DNA of 64,000 nucleotides, taken from contig CM028377.1 in assembly GCA_013146195.2 (NCBI GenBank), forward strand, positions 20,796,796-20,860,795, in the 5' to 3' direction. The first letter of the stretch is position 1; each line of letters opens with the position of its first letter. Below, in pieces: positions 47,307 to 59,944 of this stretch. Under the pieces are notes generated by a model that was given only the letters and a program-made list of their open reading frames with translations, did not search any database and was not told the DNA's origin. Origin of the DNA: Codonopsis lanceolata. Its lineage: Eukaryota > Streptophyta > Magnoliopsida > Asterales > Campanulaceae. Made by a program: the position numbers and the translations under genes.

Positions 47307-48384
47307 CGATTAAATTCTAAATCAGTAAAAATAACAATACTACAATAATGACATTAATTGACTACTAAATAATAATAATACTACTAATTATAATAATAAC
47401 AACAACAATACTACTTAAATAAGAACAATAAACAATATCAATGGAAATATTAATTACACTAATATTAATATCTATTACCAACATTAATAATAAAAAATTA
47501 TCTTGCCTAGTAAATAATTATAAATTACTTAACAAGTAAATAAATATTAATATCTAAATATTTAATAACAATATTAAATATTGATTAAAAAATCAAATTT
47601 AAAGAGATGGAAGAGAGAAAAATGGCTAGAAACTTGAAAATTTCGTAGAAATTTTTTTTGATATCCAAATGAAACAAACCAAGTCTCTATTTATAGGTAA
47701 AAATGTGTACTTTAATTCAGGAAAAAATAAAAAAATAGTTTTTAAAGCTGAAAATTGGTCAAGAAAAGTTGCGGTGGAAAAGTAATTCGGTCCAATAGAA
47801 TTTGGACAAGTGGAAAGGAGCCATGTGAAGGTGACTATTCCTTGCCAGGCGGCTGGTCGGCATGGCTCACCAAAACACATAGTTTTTGTTTAATTGTTGG
47901 ACAAACTGTGTCGTTTTGGCTCAGTTTTTTTTTTAAGCGTGAGAGCTTAAGATGCTCCCAAAACGCCTTTATGCTTAGTTAAGCATCCTTTAGCTCCGCT
48001 GTTATCTGATATAATCTTTAGGAATCCTTTTAGCAGTGCATTTAGCTCCTTTGTTGTTTCTACTCTAAGAGCTTTGAAGCTCTTCCATCCCGGTCAAACA
48101 TAACGTTGAGAAAGATGAGAAGTGAGTGTGTGTGTGTGTGAGAGAGAGTGAGAGAGAAGATTAAAGAGAGAATTATTTTGGAAACATATGATTGATTAGA
48201 TAGTGAAATAAGGTTAGTTTGGACATTTTCAAATAAAATCAAACGAAAATTTTAACGTTAACGGAATAAGGGAAAATCTGACAGAAAAGGTTAACATATA
48301 GGACCAAACAATTTTTTTTTTTTTTATAATAGGACCAAATAAATGATTTTTATGAAGTTGAGGGACCAAAAAATTAATTAAATC

Positions 48385-49975
48385 TTACACAAATTATAGT
48401 TTTTCCTCTATTGCAACCAATTTTTGGGATTTGAATATTTGCACCAATTATAATTTTATTTTAGTTTTCAGTCAATTAAAGTAAAAATAATAAAAAATTA
48501 ATCAGTTCAAAAAAGCTTCTTCATTTTTTATTGAGGTTAAGTCAATCAAAATCAGCTACTTTTTTTCTTTGTCATGATCATTTTGATAAACAATCAGTTA
48601 GGTTGATCATTCTCAGTGACTAGACTACTTTTGAAAGTTGAAACTAAAAACTAGCAATGCTAGATGAGTTGGAAACCTATTTAGATTTTAATTTTCTTTG
48701 TCCTTTCTTCCTTACTAAAACCATTCACAAAAAATCATTCTACTAGTATGCAAGAGCATGAATAACATTCTTCTTAATGATTATAAACATAGGTTTGGGT
48801 TAAGAAAATTAATATGTTTAATTATAATTAATTATATCATACAACAGAGTGAGCCTAAAAAAATGAGATTCTAATTAAGGTGATAACCAGGGCGGTTCCA
48901 TGGGATGATATTATAACCCCTCTAGTCCATTTTCTTTTTATTCAACCGTTAAAATACACCTTTTGGTATAAGATGTCGAAAATACCCTTAATGAATAAAA
49001 GACACACGCACAAAGTCACTGCCCAAATCTGGGCATCACAATGAAAAAATTGGGCATCACTCAAAATTTTGGGCATCGCTCAAAATTTTGGGTATTGAAC
49101 GAGCATCGAAGAAGGGGATAAGGCGAGGAACGTACATGTATTGTGTCGTATCATTGAAAAGACTTTCTTGCTTTGTTTATTATCAATTTGTCTAGTTCAC
49201 GAGCCAACACCAAAGTTAGAAAAAGGTGCAGGGTATTCATTAAATGAATGCTTATTCGAGAAGGGTCTGTTCATGATGAGGTTATACAGAGTCAAAAACA
49301 AAAAGAAAATCAGGGGGTGGATTCCACCAAGGCTCCGTTCGAAGAGACTAATTATGGTCTTTTTACCTTCTTTTTTTGGAAATGATAGAAGGGAATGTTA
49401 TAGACAAAGCTTTTGCCGAAGTTCCTTCACCTTTCAAGCGTGATTCAAATTATTTTCCAATAAGATTTAGGATGACTAGAGAACCTTTCCTTCACCTTGT
49501 CTTTCAACTGGGTTTGATTTTTGGGGGTTTGATGCCCACATCGGAGTCTTCAACACCTACATCAGATGTCTCTCCAACACTTTCTCCAGTCGTTTGGAAA
49601 GTTCATCAATTGTTTTTTCTCTTTTGTATTCAACAATAATGTAAGTGGATTTAGAAGAACAATTGTAGTTATAAAATGGAGGTCTCTCATCTCTGAGCTA
49701 GGAATGAAGAGAAGACTTTCTTGACTTTGATGAAGTTGGTGGCCTTGAATTTGAAATCGTAGACACCGTCGACTGTGATGAAGAAGACGAGAGAGAGAAA
49801 TTAGAGCCGAATCTGAAGAAGAAGGTGGGCAATATTAGAAAGAAAAAAAAGTGGACTTATGCGGTTAGAAAAAAAAACATTAGTGGAGCGATTACAATTT
49901 TAGGAAAGGGGACCGGCCCGCAATTATTCCTTCTAATTACCAATTTTGTTCGTTCTCCATTCTAGTCAAATAGTA
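48385..49975. other. Non-coding DNA after the MULE
   Basis: 48416-48475 matches 27919-27985, closing the duplicated segment; after that the sequence is single-copy in this window. Near 49030-49095 a motif (ttgggcatc, caaaatttt) repeats three to four times. ORFs 49141-49443 and 49376-49639 overlap in different frames and show no domain I recognise. Confidence 0.4.
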
Positions 49976-50238
49976 CTCCATCCGTTTTCAAATTATCGTC
50001 ATCCTTTCCTTTTTTGTCTGTTCTTAAATAATTGTCTTCTTTTAAAACTTTCTTTTTAAGAAATCATTTTTACCACTTTACCCTCACTTTTTCTACATAC
50101 TTTAATTATAGTCACATACTAAAGGGTATTAAAAGAAATTATACATTTCACCAATATTTATAATACATATACAGCCAATTACTTTTTCTTAAACGACGTG
50201 TCGGATCAAAGTGAACAATATTTTGAAAACAAAAGAAG
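49976..50238. mobile_element. Stowaway-like MITE
   Basis: Starts CTCCATCCGTTTTC with TA before it and ends AAAAGAAG with TA after it; its interior is shared with 24360-24614. Confidence 0.65.
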
Positions 50239-50295
50239 TATATTATTCTATTCGAAATGTTTCACATAAAAAGTTCACTGCAAAAAATATGTTTA

Positions 50296-50564
50296 TGTTA
50301 TAAAATAACCACATAATGAAACTGCTAACAAACAAGAACAAAATGATATATTAGAGAGAGGGAGAGAGAGAAAGAGAGACAGCCTCTGCTTTTCAGCTGA
50401 AGAGGTGTATATTAACTTGCTCGGTATTTATAGCCGAGCAGCACATATACAATCATATATTTACACTGTTGTTTTGCACCACACTTCTGACAATCACTCC
50501 TTGCTTTTGAGCAATTGCTGGTAAAGGTGATAGTGATGGTGCTACTGTCCATTATTTCATAACA
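50296..50564 (-). repeat. Copia 3' LTR
   Basis: Begins TGTTATAAAA and ends ATTTCATAACA on the plus strand (TG...CA with inverted tips). On the minus strand a TATA-like ctataaatacc is near 50430. It differs from the other LTR by roughly a dozen substitutions plus small indels by eye. Confidence 0.9.
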
Positions 50565-50573
50565 CTCCCCCTT
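50565..50573 (-). other. Copia polypurine tract
   Basis: AAGGGGGAG, read on the minus strand, abuts the 3' LTR, the usual place of the plus-strand primer. Confidence 0.85.
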
Positions 50574-50880
50574 GGACGTAGCACTGTAAGTTGAATAAGT
50601 GTGTCTCGTTAAAAACTTTAGGCCGAGAAACCCAGTGGGAAAAAAATCGGACATAAGTAAAATAGTACACAACTTAAATCTGAATCATGTGCATGAGCTG
50701 TTTCGTTAAAAACCTTTCATGGAAAACCCAGTGGGACAAAACCATGATAAAAGGAAAAATAGTACATCCATATATGCTCCCCCTTAAGCTGACAAGGGTC
50801 AAGAGAAATCATCTTTGTAAATCTTGTAGATTTCGCATCCCAATATTGTGAACATGTTTTATGAACCTTCGTGAATAAAT

Positions 50881-52396
50881 CTACAACATTATCACTTGAT
50901 CGATTTGGATGTTGACTTCTTTCTTCTTTTCAAGTTCTTGAGTGTATAAAAAGAGTTTCGGGGGGATATGTTTGGACATGTCACTTTTGATGTATCTCTC
51001 TTTACTTTGGGCGACACATGTGACATTGTCTTCAAATAATACTGTCGGGTCTTTGTTGACAGGTAGTCCACTAGCATTTTGAATATACTGAGTCAAAGAT
51101 TGAAGCCATACACACACTCGACTGGCTTCATGAAGTGCGATCATCTCAACATGATTTGACGATGTAGCAACTAGTGTTTGCTTTTGAGAACGCCAGGAAA
51201 TTGCGGTACCACCCATTGTGAAGACATAGTCGGTCTGTGATCTGACCTTATGAGGATTAGACAAATAACCTGCATTTGCAAAACCAACTATTTCATCCTT
51301 TGATCTTCTAGGATAAAATAATCCCAAGTCGACTGTTCCTTGAAGATAACGAAATATGCTTGATTCCATTCCAGAATATATTTGTAGCAAATGATATATC
51401 TGGTCTAGTACAAGTTGCAAGATACATAAGGGCTCCAATAGCACTTAAGTATGGTACTTCAGGGCCAAGCATCTTTTCATTCTCGTCACAAGTATGAAAT
51501 GGATCTTTTTCAACATTTAGTGATCTGTTAACCATGGGGCTAGTGAGAGGATTTGCCTTGTCCATATTAAAGCGCTCCAGGACTTTTTTGTACAATTTGA
51601 TTGATGCACAAATATTCCACTATGCAAGTTCTCTATTTGTAAATCAAGACAATATTTGGTCTGTCCAAAATCTTTCATTTCAAATTATCCCTTTAGGTAA
51701 TTGACTACTTCTTGAATTTCCTTGGAAGTTCCAATGATATTCAGATCATCTACATAAATAGCAACAATTGCAAATCCAACTGTCGATTTCTTGATAAAGA
51801 CACCGGGACATAATTGATCACTCATGTATCCGTCTTTTAACAAATGCTCACTTAAGCAATTATACCACATGCATCCAGATTGCTTTAATCCATACAGTGA
51901 TCGTTGTAGTTTAATTGCATATAATTCTTTGGGCTTTGAGCTCAGTGCTTCAGGCACCTTGATTCCATCAGGAATTTATATTTTATATATATATATATCA
52001 GTCTCCAATGATCCATATAAATAGGCTGTTATAACATCCATATGATATATCTCTAGGTTTATCGAAACCGATAAACTGATTAGATATCTGAACATAATAG
52101 CATCCATAATAGGAGAATACGTTTTTTCATAATCAATCTCAGGCCTTTGGGAAAAACCTTGTGCAACCAGGCGAGCTTTGTATCTTACAATCTTATTTTT
52201 CTCATTTCGCTTTCAAATAAAAACTCATTTGTATCCAACAGGTTTCACAGCTTCAGGAGTGACAACGATAGCCCCAAATACCTTTTGTTTTTTAAACGAA
52301 TCTAATTCATGAAGGCATATTTCCATTTTACCCAGTCATGCCTCTTTTGACATTCAGATATTGATGTTGGTTCGGGATCATCGGTCTCGTCATTAG
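50881..52396 (-). pseudogene. Copia reverse transcriptase and RNase H, broken
   Basis: Reading downward: ARLVAQGFSQ and DYEKTYSP-type RT blocks near 52150, LYGLKQSGCMWY, the YVDDLNIIGT active-site block near 51750, then the connection region (MYLATCTRPDISFA) and RNase H (ISWRSQKQTLVATSSNHVEM). Frameshifts and stops separate the pieces at about 51960-52250, 51600-51690 and 51300-51440. In RNase H the expected Asp of the GYADAGY block is Asn (GFANAGY). Confidence 0.85.
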
Positions 52397-52399
52397 TTC

Positions 52400-55300
52400 T
52401 GTAATACCCCGATTTCCGGTTAGCTTGAATTGCGTGCAATGCTCGCATTTCTTCCTTGGTTGACTGCTTGTTTGGCTTCTGAGAGAGTCCAGATGTGTAT
52501 GAGAGATCACATTAAGACCAAAACATTATTAAGAGACGTCATATAGTTGTTGACTTGCTAAAATCACAAGTCGTAACTCGACGATAGTCGAAATGCGACG
52601 TGATTGAGAGTTCGCTTGCGTTTTGTGTTCCTGACCTCGATTTGGTCCTAGATCTTTACATGATGATTAAATAACATGTTTAGATATTTTAGACTTCTAG
52701 TTGGATGCATTCCCTAAGTCTTGTGAGGTTTTGACGCTTCGAGGATAACAATTTTCCTTATTGCGTAGTTTGAGATTGAGTCGCGTGATCGTCTCGTCTT
52801 TCGGGAGTCCTTTTCTCCTATCTGTTGTGTCACGTGCGTCGAATTTTTGGGCCGAGAGATTTACTATTTCTTGGTTGCTTTGTATTTCGGAGCTTGTTAG
52901 CTCGGGTCCATTTACGTTATTCACTTCCGCATTTGTTGAGTCGTTGGCGTATCACTGTTATAGCCTTACCCTTTGTTTGTTATTTTGTGTGTTTTGACGG
53001 CACGACCTTTTGGGGGTTGGTTTTGTGTGATTTGTTATATCTTAACGTCGAGAGTTATTCCATGTTAAGACGGTTGAAGCTAGAATGGGTGTTAGCACTA
53101 GTAGAGGTGCCAGTGTTGATGAGTATAAGGTAATATTAGTAGTATCTATGTTTGAGAATCCACCGGAGTATTGATGGCAAATATTATGAGGTTGTGGTTT
53201 AATATTTAGTGATGTTCACGGAGTTAGCTCATTAGAGTAGAGTACTTAGTATCGGATGAGACTAGATAGACTCCATGAATTGTGAAAGAGTTAAGGATTA
53301 AGGATAAAATATTATAGGAAAGTTATTCTATTACGGATTACGGATTATCGAGGAGCTGTGGACTGTACTTATGAGAAAAAGTTAGATATCAAGGAATGAA
53401 CTCGAGAGAGGACCTTGGGGATAGTTAAGGATTATGGTGTGGTTAGAGGGCAGTTAGTACCTCCTAAAATTGTGAAAATCTGTAGTCTAGCAAGCGGAGT
53501 GATGCTTTTACCTATAGTCGTAGATGACGAGGTGATGAATCGATGTGTAAATTTTGTTTGGAAGATAAAACACCGAGCGAAGGTGTTGGGGTTGTACAGG
53601 CTAGTGTTTTACTTGTGATGGTGATCACATTAGAAAGGATTGCCTTAAATTGAGGATTAACGAGTTTAAGACTGCTAATAAGCAGTCTAGTGACTCTTAG
53701 TGAGATGGTTATAGACGACCTAGAGTTTGAGATTGTGTGCACGCGTGGCGATTGACCATTGCGGAGTTTTGAGACCTACCTGGGATAGGAGGTAATTCCT
53801 TATACATATATTATGGTTACTATTATCGATATTATGAGTACGCGTTGTATCGGTAGTTCATATGCATTAATACATACATTACATTGTGTGTTGAGATTTA
53901 TTGATTTTTGTTTTCCTCGGTTTATTGATATGATCGAGGGGGATGTCCCGGTATGGGATTGGTTTATGGTTTTGGGTTGAATCTTGATTTGTCGGTAGGC
54001 AATCAATTATGGTATGAAAATGTGATTTTAGTATACCTATATATATGGCTATGTTATGCATATATGGAGAATGAATATGTGATAATGTTACTAGTGGTGA
54101 TTACTAGTGGTGTGTTAAATTTGTATACTCTATAGAGATATGAGTAATCTTGTAAGTAAAATCATTATACATTATGGTGTGATTTTTATGCAAGTAGGAT
54201 ACGCTCGAATCACACGGTTGATAACTTGGTGGTTATGAGATGAGTTAAGACTGCAACAGATGGGTATACCATTTTATCGCGACTAATAGATTGTCGTTGC
54301 CACGCGAGGGTATTTCATGTGTGTTTTGTTGAAGACGAGATTTTGAGTTAAGGTAATGATAGACTTTGCGGAGTTTTGATGATTGCGGGTACTAGAGTGA
54401 ATATTACCTCTTTTCCCTTGGATTTATTTTGAAAATGTTGTTAGGTGAGTATAGTGGATATACAAACCTTACTATTTGTTAGAATTGTCATTGTTTAGAA
54501 AATTATCACGATGGAATTTTATGCGTATGTCTTCTCGGCTTTGTGTTATGAAAATGTATGAATGGATTAGAAATCACATGCGTTATACTAGATGTTTGAT
54601 TAATCAATATGCATGGCTTTGAATAACACGGGCTATATGGATTATATGAGTTGCATGAATTGCATTAATTACATGGAGTTTGTGGGTTGAAGTATGATGA
54701 TACTTGGTGATTTTATATCGTATTTGCATGATATACGTGTATACATGCGACACTGCTAATGATAGGAATTTTATCATTTTGTTGATGATTAAATTATGAG
54801 TAAAATATACTTGTTGATTATGAAGTATAGACATGACTAGTATCGGTGCATGTACTGTTTTTAAAATGAGAATTAATATATGGATTTTACATATGAGCAT
54901 GCATGGTAGATGCACTTTGTTAAAAGTAAAGATATGGTTTACAAAAGTAATAAATGTACTTAACAAATATAGTTGTATTTGAGTATGAACATGCTTATGT
55001 GCATTAGTAATCAAGGTAACTTGTTTAGAGTATTGCATGATGAGATCATGATTATCATTGCCTAATGATTATGTCATGTTTAGACTGTTACATGATTATG
55101 TGAGACTGTAGTAAAGGATCCTTAAGATTTTCTCATAACCCTTCGCATCCTTGCAACGAAAGCTTTTGAAATCCAATTTAGCCGGTACCCTAAATTGGTG
55201 ATCAAAAGAGGTTCGTTGGTGGACTAGGATTGGTAGAAAGTAGGTTAGAAATTGACTAAACCTCTTACCAAAAGGAAAGGAAAAGAAATGGAATGAATTT

Positions 55301-56559
55301 TCAATTGATGCTATCATGTGCTCTTATGTGCTTTGTCCATGATTTGAAAATTGCGAGTATGACTTGCATGATCGTGAATGTTAACTTACTTGTTTTAGAA
55401 GTGTGTTGTGGAACACTCTTCCTTAAGTTTGTGAATTGCTCTATCGGCAATCTTTACCTCTCATGATTTAGAATTCTTGTATTTATAGTTCATGTTGTAG
55501 CTCCGAAGCAAATAGTTTCGAGAGATTTATGTTTATAATGTCTTTGAATATGCTCTAGTGATGTGTTTGGGAATTCACATGGTTAATTAATTAATAATGG
55601 AACTTGCGTGTGCTTTTCCGACTCAAGTATGAGTCAAGTTATTTTTGATCTTAAGCGTTTGATATTGCTATGGTTATTGGCAATTTTTGAACATGTGAAT
55701 GTGGAATTTTTGGTAGTTGATCTTTGACTACTTGGTTTGGTTATTGTGATAGTAGACTCGGAGATTGAGTCTAGGTTTATGGTTTTGGACATTGAGTATT
55801 CACTCGGAATTGAGAGACATTGTAGTTGTGTCTGGGTATTTATTTTTGGGTGATGACCTAATGTTGGTTTGTGATACGGTTTAAAATTCGGGACGAAGTC
55901 TTTTTAAGGGGGAGAGGATGTAATACCCCGATTTCCGGTTAGCTTGAATTGCGTGCAATGCTCGCATTTCTTCCTTGGTTGACTGCTTGTTTGGTTTCTG
56001 AGAGAGTCTAGATGTGTATGAGAGATCACATTAAGACCAAAACATTATTAAGAGATGTCATATAGTTGTTGACTTGCTAAAATCACAAGTCGTAACTCGA
56101 CGATAGTTGAAATGCGACGCGATTGAGAGTTCGCTTGCGTTTTGTGTTCCTGACCTTGATTTGGTCCTAGATCTTTACATGATGATTAAATAACATATTT
56201 AGATGTGTTAGACTTCTAGTTGGATGCATTCCCTAAGTCTTGTGAGGTTTTGACGCTTCGAGGATAACACTTATCGCGTAGGTTGAGATTGAGCCGTGTG
56301 ATCGTCTCGTCTTTTGGGAGTCCTTTTCTCCTATCTGTTGTGTCACGTGCGTCGAATTTTTGGGCCGAGTGATTTACTATCTCTTTGGTTGCTTTGTATT
56401 TCGGAGCTTATTAGCTCGGGTCCATTTAAGTTATTCGTTTCCGCATTTGTTGAATCGTTGGCGTATCGCTGTTATAGCCTTACCCTTTGTTTGTTATTTT
56501 GTGTGTTTTGATGGCAGGACCATGGGGTCTCGTATTGGGATCTGGGTCGGGTCGTCACA
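52400..56559 (+). mobile_element. Non-autonomous gypsy-type LTR element nested in copia pol
   Basis: LTRs start TGTAATACCCCG at 52400 and 55919. The right LTR (55919-56559) ends CGTCACA; the left is recognisable to about 53007 and has lost its last 50 bp or so and the primer site. The polypurine tract AAGGGGGAGAGGA is at 55906-55918. Flanking 5-mers AGTTC and AATTC match at 4 of 5. The 2.9-kb interior has no polymerase; only a zinc-knuckle-like trace at 53605-53643 remains. ORFs from 52761 to 55317 are not genes. Confidence 0.82.
53605..53643 (+). pseudogene. gag zinc-knuckle remnant
   Basis: CFTCDGDHIRKDC resembles a CCHC knuckle but has three rather than four residues between the second Cys and the His. 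An in-frame stop lies just upstream. It suggests the nested element once carried gag. Confidence 0.5.
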
Positions 56560-56564
56560 AATTC

Positions 56565-57899
56565 CGTGTGATACTGAATAAAAGAATACATCATCGATAT
56601 TCTCCATTTCATCTTGGTTTCATATTTTTCCATTACACATATAATTAATGGAAATCTCATGGTTTTCGTTGCCTACAGGGCTCTTTGGACTTGTATGATC
56701 ATGTGATTCTTCTAGAACACATTCATTTGATTGGGGTTTTTCAATCACCTTCTTTTTTCAAGGATTTTTATCATTTGAACCAATGGGTCATCTACGCTTC
56801 AAGCGTGTCTTAGATCCATTTGTCATATTCTCATTGGGTAGCCCTTTTGGAATTTCAATTTGAGCAGGAGCATTAACAACAACTATATGTGACTTTGTCA
56901 CTCCCTTTGTATCTAAAAATGCATCTGGCAATTGATTTGTTATATTTTGTAAGTGTACGATCTTTCAAACTTCCAGTTCGCGTTGCGGGAGGGTTAAGGT
57001 GCAACAATGATGATGTGCACCATTTGATATTTTTTTCCCACTTGTCATTCTTCTTCTCCTAAAGGTGGGAACTTTTCTTCATTAAAATGACAATTGGCAA
57101 AACGTGTCGTAAATATGTCACCTGTCTTTGGTTCAAGATACTTGATTATCGAAAGGGATTCATACCCAATATATATTCCCAATCTTCGTTGTGGTCTCAT
57201 TTTTGTGCGTTGTGGTGGAGCAATGGGTACATATACCGCACAACCAAAAACTTTTAGATGAGATAGATTCGGTTCTTGATCGAATGCTAGCTGAAATGGG
57301 GAGTACTTATGATATGCACTTGGTCTAAGATGAATTAGTGCAGTGACATGCAAAACAGCATGACCCCATACAGAAGTAGGGAGCTTTGTTCTCATTATCA
57401 ATGGTTTGGCGATGAGTTGAATATGTTTGATAAACGATTCAGCCAAACCGTTTTGTGTATGAACATGAGCTACTAGATGTTCAACATCAATTCCTATTGC
57501 CATACAATAATAATTTAATGCTTGAGATGTAAATTTACCAGCATTATCAAGTCTAACCTTTTTGATCATGTAATCTGGGAATTGTGCTCTTAATTTGATT
57601 ATTTGTGCAAGGAATTTGGCAAATGTCGTATTGCGAGTTGATAATAGGCATACGTGTGACCATTTGCTAGAAACATCAATTAATACCACAAAGTATTGGA
57701 ATGGTAAACTTGGTGGATGGATAGGTCCGCATATATCACCCTGAATCCGTTCCAAAAACGATGGTGATTCATTTCCAACTTTAGTTGGTGATAGTCTAAT
57801 TATCAACTTTCATTGAGAAAAAGCATCACAACGGAGTTAATTAGATTGAAAAATCTTCTGGTTTTTCAATGGATGACCACTAGAATTCTCAACAATTCG
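56565..57899 (-). pseudogene. Copia integrase region, broken
   Basis: The integrase core is open at 57806-57045. The catalytic acidic residues are visible in ERIQGDICGP, VRLDNAGKF and NGLAES. A C-terminal GKG-like region (RRLGIYIGYES) follows. Three stops lie between 57800 and 57900, breaking the link to the preceding GAG-pre-integrase block. The stretch down to 56565 has further stops before the nested gypsy element. Confidence 0.85.
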
Positions 57900-58000
57900 T
57901 CACATCATTATTGAGCTGGGGTGTCCCAACCGTTCATTCCAAGCTTTAAATGTTTTCGTAAACTTCGGGTTTATGGTAATATATGATTCAAATACTCTTA
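57900..58000 (-). pseudogene. GAG-pre-integrase block
   Basis: Read on the minus strand it contains WNERLGHPSSIMM, the HHCC-type pre-integrase motif region. The upstream exon of the same frame resumes at 58305 once the MITE is set aside. Confidence 0.7.
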
Positions 58001-58301
58001 GGGCTTGTTTGGTAGTCGGACAATGATAAGTAGTATTATTAATCCCAGTACTATTAGTACCCTCGCTATTAATCCTCACTTGTATATCGGGGGTAATTTT
58101 GAGATTACAAATGTTAATCCAAATTTTTTTTAGTGAGGGCGTTAATAATACCACCCTCCCCCTTGGTATTAATAGTGAGGGGATAATGACTTTATCCTGA
58201 TAACTCGTGCTATTAGTCCCGACCACCTATTGCGTACCAAACATCAGACAACTCGGCTTATTAATCCTATCAGGCCTTAATCCTGGCTACCAAACGACAC
58301 C
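58001..58301. mobile_element. Tourist-like MITE, 301 bp
   Basis: Inverted ends GGGCTTGTTTGGTAGTCGG and CCTGGCTACCAAACGACACC, with TTA on both sides (57998-58000 and 58302-58304), typical of Harbinger-derived MITEs. Removing it and one TTA restores the copia reading frame. ORF 57900-58226 is a chimera of MITE and pol. Confidence 0.9.
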
Positions 58302-58698
58302 TTATATTTGTATAATACAATCTGGATGATAGGGCAGACAACTTTTCCAATACATACTTACTTCCGGAAGTGTTTGAAGTAATGTAAAGATATTCACTAT
58401 TCTCTTTGTTCATGGTTTCAATATGATAATCATTCAGACGAATGTCTTTGAAACTTAACAAGTTTCTTTGAGATTTAGGAGGGAATAATGCATTACTTAC
58501 TATGAATTTTGTGCCTCCATGCATTAGAAAAATTGTTTTTCTAGATCCCTTAATTATTTTTGCACTACCAGATATAATATTGACGTTTGCCTCGCCAATC
58601 TTCAGATAAGAAAAATATTTCTTATCCTTAAGTATAGTATGTGTAGTAGCGCTGTCCGCAAGGCATAAATCACCTTCTTGGATATTGGATTCAGACAT
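58302..58698 (-). pseudogene. Copia protease segment
   Basis: Open from 58698 until the MITE. Contains LADSATTHTIL, the Asp-Ser-Ala active-site block of copia aspartic proteases, and the usual RNLLSFKDIR block. It cannot be made as part of a full polyprotein because of stops in gag and integrase. Confidence 0.8.
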
Positions 58699-59080
58699 AA
58701 TTACGATCTATTTTAATATAAGATAGAGAAAAAGTAAGATAAATAAACATTATAAGGATTTTAAACACGAAATATATAAATAGATAATATCATACATAAT
58801 TTTAGTGTTGTGCCAAACATTAAATGTTTGACACATATTTCGAACCATAGCTTCATTCCTATGGACAAGCTATTACACATAGTGCTAAAATATAAACAAA
58901 TAGTTTATTGTTCGCACAAACGAGAAATATTTAGGAAGATTTATTTTCTTGGCAGTTGAGTCCATCGATCATATCAACGTCCACATTAGCAACATCATCA
59001 AGATCAAAGATAAGATCTTTATAATCACTTATCATGAAATTTGTCTCGATGTTTTTTGTTTCCGTGATTTCTGATAAAGC

Positions 59081-59931
59081 TCAACTAGATGTCTCGTTGT
59101 ATGGTACGGTACGCGACCAATGATCTTTCATACCACATTGGTAACAAATGTTCTCATTATTCTCTTTATGAGTACCATTGTGGTTCTTTCCACATTTTTT
59201 ATCCTTATCAATCTTGGGTCTGAAACCTCTGAAACCTCTTCCCCTTCCTCGACCACGCCCACGATTATAGCATCGACTAAGTACTGAAATGGATCCATGG
59301 TTACGCCCATGGTCATGATCAGTCGACGTTGCATTTACTTCTGGGTACGGGGCAGAGCCAGTGGGACGACTCTCATGATTTTTCATCAGCAGCTCATTAT
59401 TTTGTTCAGCCAAAAGAAGACATGAAATCAGTTCGGAATATCTTGTGAATCTTCCTTCACGATATTGTTGTTATAGGATCACATTTGTGGCATGGAATGT
59501 GGTAAATGTCTTTTCCAACATATCATATTCAGCGATATTTTCACCACATAATGTCAACTTATAACTGATGCGAAACATGGCTGAATTATATTCGCTAACG
59601 GATTTAAAATCCAGAAAGTGGAGTGTAAGCCAATCATAACGAGTCTTTGGGAGAATCACTGTTTTCTGATGATCATATCGTTCATTCAGTGATTTCCAAA
59701 GATCTGCAGGATCTTTGATATTGAGGTATTCTGATTTAGATCTTGATGGAGGTGGTAGCGAATGAAGATCATAGTCTTTGCCTTGTCTTGGGTTGATATT
59801 TCTTTAGATTCGTCTATTGCATCACCGAGACCTTTAGCGTCTAGGTGGATTTCAGCGTCTATTACCTATGACAGATCGTTTTTTCTAGTGATATCTAGCG
59901 CTTCAAATTCAAGGTTGACAAGATTCGACAT
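59081..59931 (-). pseudogene. Copia gag, broken
   Basis: Begins MSNLVNLEFEALDIT at 59931 and stops about 22 codons in (tag). The core continues with DFKSVSEYNSAMFRI (59659-59471), an RGRGRGRG nucleic-acid-binding tract and a zinc knuckle (CYQCGMKDHWSRTV) whose last Cys has become Val. At least two frame changes separate these pieces. Confidence 0.85.
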
Positions 59932-59944
59932 TTTGACGGACTAA

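Larger units (their letters stand above)
43790..48065 (-). mobile_element. PIF/Harbinger element, 4276 bp
   Basis: Imperfect inverted ends GAGCATGAACAACA and TGTTGTTTCTACTC (11 of 14 pair) are flanked by TAA on both sides (43787-43789 and 48066-48068), the 3-bp duplication of this superfamily. It carries the two genes expected, a DDE transposase and a Myb-like ORF, both on the minus strand. Confidence 0.85.
42800..48384. mobile_element. Mutator-like element hosting a PIF/Harbinger element
   Basis: Termini GATTTAATTAATTTTT and AATTAATTAAATC are inverted and the similarity runs inward for about 200 bp (shared atttatttggtcctact-type text). Flanking 9-mers taaaataaa and ttacacaaa match at only 6 of 9. 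Apart from the PIF insertion about 1.3 kb belongs to this element. It has no transposase, so it is non-autonomous. ORFs at 43276-43488 and 43464-43703 have no recognised domain and could be captured sequence or chance. Confidence 0.6.

Noticed and set aside
49141..49639. Two overlapping ORFs of about 100 and 87 codons
   Set aside because: No recognisable motif, different frames, and short repeats nearby. Left as undetermined DNA.
53415..55317. Several ORFs on both strands
   Set aside because: They are inside the non-coding interior of the gypsy-type element.
57900..58226. 108-codon ORF within copia pol
   Set aside because: It starts inside the Tourist-like MITE and runs into pol, so it is a chimera created by the insertion.
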